From JAEINY01 sp942490535 (GTDB lineage Bacteria; Bacteroidota; Bacteroidia; Bacteroidales; Marinilabiliaceae), in assembly GCA_942490535.1 (NCBI GenBank), contig CALNXQ010000002.1, forward strand, positions 682,001-746,000: a stretch of DNA of 64,000 bases. The letters are read 5' to 3'. Position 1 is the stretch's first letter, and every line of letters begins with the position of its first letter. Under the pieces are notes generated by a model, which was not told the origin of the DNA, did no database searches, and was given only the letters and a program-made list of their open reading frames with translations. The translations under genes and the position numbers were made by a program. Of the stretch, positions 60,853 to 64,000 are shown one piece after another.

Positions 60853-60885
60853 CTCAACCCAACTTATCGCAATCTATCCGCTCCT

Positions 60886-61230
60886 TTACAAAGCCTTCAT
60901 TTTGTCTTTAAACAGCAGGTAAAACACTACCAGGCTCAATCCACCAAAAGCTAACACCATCGAAAAATAGGCTGTCGCTTCGTTCAGTAAGGTATGTGCC
61001 TCCAACAAGGCACCCACCAAAACACCCATTGCCAATCCCACCAGTAACAAGCCATATTTTAGGGTCAAATAATGTTTGGGTTTGGGATCAGCCTCTCCCA
61101 ACAGGTTGGCATCTTTAGTGGCCGCAATCAAGGCAGTCCGTTCAAGGCGCCGGTTTCTGAAATACGATAAAGCAATGATGATAGCAGGAATACTCCCGAA
61201 AATAAATATAATGGCTAATACAGCTTCCAT
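60886..61230 (-). CDS. DUF6249-like small membrane protein, paralog 2
   Basis: 114 residues with the same three-helix layout as paralog 1: LAIIFIFGSIPAIIIALSYF, then the basic NRRLERTALIAATKDANLLG and KPKHYLTLKYGLLLVGLAMG, and a C-terminal helix AYFSMVLAFGGLSLVVFYLL. Close similarity and the matching promoter show a tandem duplication in which the promoter was copied as well; array C lies between the copies. Function unknown. Confidence 0.78.
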   Translation of the reverse strand: MEAVLAIIFIFGSIPAIIIALSYFRNRRLERTALIAATKDANLLGEADPKPKHYLTLKYGLLLVGLAMGVLVGALLEAHTLLNEATAYFSMVLAFGGLSLVVFYLLFKDKMKAL

Positions 61231-61288
61231 GATTCATTTTTTTAAGTTTAACAATTTTAATTCTCTCTCCCGGAGCGCTCATTTGTAG

Positions 61289-61315
61289 GACGCCTGCAAA
61301 AATGCGTGGGTTACA
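61289..61315 (-). promoter_or_regulatory. ECF-type promoter of DUF6249 paralog 2
   Basis: On the minus strand TGTAACC, 16 bases, then CGTCCTA, followed by CAAATGAGCG. The same architecture as at 60531-60557. Confidence 0.65.
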
Positions 61316-61580
61316 AATAGACGTTAGTTTTCCCTTTTCTTCTGAAAAAGGGCAACGCATCCAGTTGTACCGTAATTTTAGTGAACGACTAAAAAACGTA
61401 TGGTTTTTCGAATAATTTGATGAAAAAATCCAACCATCCCAGTTAATTTTTCCATCACCTATCGCAATGCCATGGCGCCTTGCAGCTGAAGGATCAAAAA
61501 AGTTGTTAAAAAATGTTTTTAAATTTCACATACTCTACCTATATTGGTTTTAGAACCTGATTCACATCTTTTACACCATT

Positions 61581-64000
61581 ATGACCGGGAAATTTATTTC
61601 TCCAATAAAAACAGTATTCGCCCTGCGTTTGCTGAGTCTTCTTGTCTTACTCACAGTGGGGCAAGGGGTCAGACTATGGGGGCAACACATTTTCGGTGGT
61701 AAAAACATAAAAGTATACGACCCATCTCATTACCCGGGAGGAAATCAAAACTGGTGGATTGAAGAGGATCAAAGAGGTTTTATTTATGTGGCCAATGAAA
61801 AAGGATTGCTGGAATTTGATGGCGAACACTGGCGCAGCCTTGACATCGGTGCGTCGCCCCAGGTGCGTTCACTGGCCATTGATCCCCAGGATGGCACTCT
61901 TTACATTGGCAAAACGGGTGATTTTGGGTATCTGGTTACAGATGCGCAAGGAGAATTGCATTACCAGTCACTGGTTCAGCAATTAAACATCAACAATGAA
62001 TCCTTTTCGGATGTCTGGAACATCCGGATCATTAAGCAGCACATCTATTTCCTCACTTATAAAAAACTCTTTCGTTACCATACCCAAACCCACCAATTAA
62101 CCTGTTGGGAGAGTCAAACTCAATTTTCATTATCAGGTGTGATCAATCAACACTTGCACGTAGGCCAAAAAACCTTGGGCTTATTTGCCCTTGTGAATGA
62201 TTCGCTGCAGCTAAAAGCCAGCCAACCCGCTGTGAAGGATATGTTATTCTATAATATCCTTCCTTTCCGGGAGAATCAAATCCTTGTAAGTTCGCGTCGG
62301 AAAATTGTACTACTCGATCGTCACACTTATGCCACGTGTGATTCCAGCAATTATTTTAATAAAAAACTGGCGCCTATCTTAAAAAATAACATCTACCACA
62401 TCATGCCCATCAAAAACAACCAGTTGGCTATTACTACTTACTACGATGGGGTGTACCTGGTGGATGAACACCTGAATGTTATTGCGCATTATAATAAGGA
62501 TAATGGACTCCACACCAATTTATGCTGGCATGTGAAACAATGTGAGATGGGTACCATCTGGATTGCCAGCGACGACGGAATTGCACGCATTCACAATCAC
62601 ACCCATTTTAATGAATACAACACACCGCCGCTAAACACCAAACTACGGGCACTCCTACAGTACCAGGGAAAACTATTCATAGGCACCAACGAAGGTGTAT
62701 TCCATAAAAAACTGGGCACCTTACATGCACCGGTCATCTCATCCACACCGATCCAATCCAGCTGCAGACAATTTATCCACTTCAGAGTACCGGCATCCAA
62801 CGACACCCTTTTATTAGCTGCCACCGAAGAAGGTATCTGGTCCATTTCGAGGCGCGACACACAACATCTTCATCCCCGAACACCCATCAGCTACATCCTT
62901 CAATCCAGTCAATACCCCAACCGCCTCTATTTCATCTACAACCTGGGCATTGGGGCCATTGAATACCACCAGGGGCGGTGGTCGGAGGCGCATGTCATCC
63001 TGGATAAAGACCGTGATGATCAGGCCATTTATGAAGATGAACACGGTAAACTATGGGTGTGCAGCTATCAAAAGGGGGTTTTTAAACTGCACATCCAACC
63101 CAACACCTTCAACCTGGCCAAAATTGACCACTATCCCTTGAGTCAGGATAATCTTCCATTTATCATCACCGGAAGTTTTTTTCACAACGACCGGCTGTAC
63201 CTCAACCATCCACGCGGTATTTTATCCTATCAGGCCCTGGAAAATACATTCAAAGAAGACAGTACTTTTCAGCAATATCTGGAACCTGGATTTATTCCCT
63301 ACCAGGTTATTGGAAAAAAAGATAACATTTGGCTGGCCGCCCAAAAAGGGAACCTTCACGAGTTAACCAAGGTCAGTGAAAAACAAAATATTCTGGAGAA
63401 TAAAAGTGCCCGCCGGTTGCAATTTCGAAACCGTATCATCACCCAGGCATTGGTTGACATTCCCGATGAATTATACCTGGGCCTGGATAATCGGCTTGCC
63501 CAAATAAATCATCTGAAGGCACTCCAGGTTCCCAACACACAAAACCACATCTACATTCGAAAGGTTAAAACACTGACCGACTCCACCCTTTTTGCCGGCG
63601 GATCACTACGTTCCGATGGGCGGGACTCCCTATCTGCACAAAGCATTTCCTACGAAAATAGAAACCTCCATTTTCAATTTGCTTCCCCCTTCTATTGCGA
63701 TGAAGCCAATAATAAATATGCCTGCATCTTAGAAGGGTACGACAAGGGCTGGTCGGGCTGGAGTAACTCAAATTTTAAGGAATACACCAATTTAAAGGAA
63801 GGCACTTACACATTCAAAGTCAAAGCACGCAACACCTTTAACCAGGAGAGCGAAGTGGCCTCCTGGAGATTCCGTATACAGCCACCCCTTTTTCGCTCCT
63901 GGTGGGCTTACATGATGTACCTAGTGGCCGCCGGTAGCCTAATTGCCTGGTATCTGAAATGGTCGCACACCACTCATGTGTACGAGAAAAAAGAACTGGA
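61581..64000 (+). CDS. Propeller/Y_Y_Y-domain sensor protein, cut by right edge
   Basis: Open from ATG 61581 to the end of the window, 806 codons. A hydrophobic signal region (LRLLSLLVLLTVGQGVRLWG) precedes a periplasmic beta-propeller (NWWIEEDQRGFIYVANEKGL, DQAIYEDEHGKLWVCSYQKG), a Y_Y_Y domain (FKEYTNLKEGTYTFKVKARN) and a membrane helix (SWWAYMMYLVAAGSLIAWYL) just before the cut. The cytoplasmic part is missing, so it could be a histidine kinase, an HTCS, or a helix-turn-helix (LuxR-type) regulator of the triple-tyrosine group. The propeller repeats are more diverged than in the HTCS at 43118. The 61380-61580 leader holds no recognised promoter. Confidence 0.85.
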   Translation, partial: MTGKFISPIKTVFALRLLSLLVLLTVGQGVRLWGQHIFGGKNIKVYDPSHYPGGNQNWWIEEDQRGFIYVANEKGLLEFDGEHWRSLDIGASPQVRSLAIDPQDGTLYIGKTGDFGYLVTDAQGELHYQSLVQQLNINNESFSDVWNIRIIKQHIYFLTYKKLFRYHTQTHQLTCWESQTQFSLSGVINQHLHVGQKTLGLFALVNDSLQLKASQPAVKDMLFYNILPFRENQILVSSRRKIVLLDRHTYATCDSSNYFNKKLAPILKNNIYHIMPIKNNQLAITTYYDGVYLVDEHLNVIAHYNKDNGLHTNLCWHVKQCEMGTIWIASDDGIARIHNHTHFNEYNTPPLNTKLRALLQYQGKLFIGTNEGVFHKKLGTLHAPVISSTPIQSSCRQFIHFRVPASNDTLLLAATEEGIWSISRRDTQHLHPRTPISYILQSSQYPNRLYFIYNLGIGAIEYHQGRWSEAHVILDKDRDDQAIYEDEHGKLWVCSYQKGVFKLHIQPNTFNLAKIDHYPLSQDNLPFIITGSFFHNDRLYLNHPRGILSYQALENTFKEDSTFQQYLEPGFIPYQVIGKKDNIWLAAQKGNLHELTKVSEKQNILENKSARRLQFRNRIITQALVDIPDELYLGLDNRLAQINHLKALQVPNTQNHIYIRKVKTLTDSTLFAGGSLRSDGRDSLSAQSISYENRNLHFQFASPFYCDEANNKYACILEGYDKGWSGWSNSNFKEYTNLKEGTYTFKVKARNTFNQESEVASWRFRIQPPLFRSWWAYMMYLVAAGSLIAWYLKWSHTTHVYEKKEL

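Overview
The window is from a Bacteroidota chromosome, probably a Marinilabiliales-like organism (order-level placement is only an impression). The support is SusC/SusD outer-membrane pairs with ECF sigma/FecR regulators, a hybrid two-component sensor (HTCS), BlaI/M56 regulation, absence of strong Shine-Dalgarno sites, and several TAnnTTTG-type -7 promoter elements of the Bacteroidota housekeeping sigma factor. No tRNA, rRNA or CRISPR array was seen.

Layout. 1-5.8 kb: a membrane protein cut by the left edge, an M56 metallopeptidase/BlaI pair, a class II aldolase, a cell-wall amidase and a nucleotidyltransferase. 6.2-10.2 kb: a TldD/TldE protease pair, then trhO (tRNA U34 hydroxylation). 10.3-29.4 kb: a long minus-strand regulatory and uptake block with two paralogous cassettes of ECF sigma, FecR, SusC and SusD, preceded by a LytTR response regulator and an unusual LytS-type kinase whose sensor region looks like a cysteine-less TlpA/redoxin protein. 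29.7-32.5 kb: a small helical protein, a degenerate 21-bp-period array and group II intron copy 1. 32.5-39.9 kb: alkaline phosphatase, a multiheme NapC/NirT-type cytochrome, a GH3 glucosidase, an overlapping LMW phosphatase/fructosamine-kinase pair (likely protein deglycation) and a cytidylate-kinase-like protein. 40.3-47.4 kb: a tandem array of about 167-bp leader-like modules, interrupted by group II intron copy 2, next to an HTCS without SusC/SusD genes beside it. 47.5-52 kb: endonuclease III, a TonB receptor broken at a G8 tract, a ZIP transporter and a DtxR/MntR regulator.

52.3-61.3 kb is accessory in character. It starts with a 2-kb tandem array of elements with terminal inverted repeats, one of which carries a DUF559 nuclease gene while the others look like internally deleted derivatives. 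It continues with a TPR histidine kinase of mosaic base composition, an IS200/IS605 transposase among REP-like hairpins, a UPF0158 protein, two more 20-21-bp-period arrays, and two DUF6249-like membrane proteins under matching ECF-type promoters. The window ends inside another propeller/Y_Y_Y sensor gene.

The points most worth following up are the DUF559 element family, insertion of both group II intron copies directly behind terminator hairpins, the leader-module array beside the HTCS, the redoxin-kinase fusion, the G8 tract in the TonB receptor, and the three degenerate 20-21-bp arrays.
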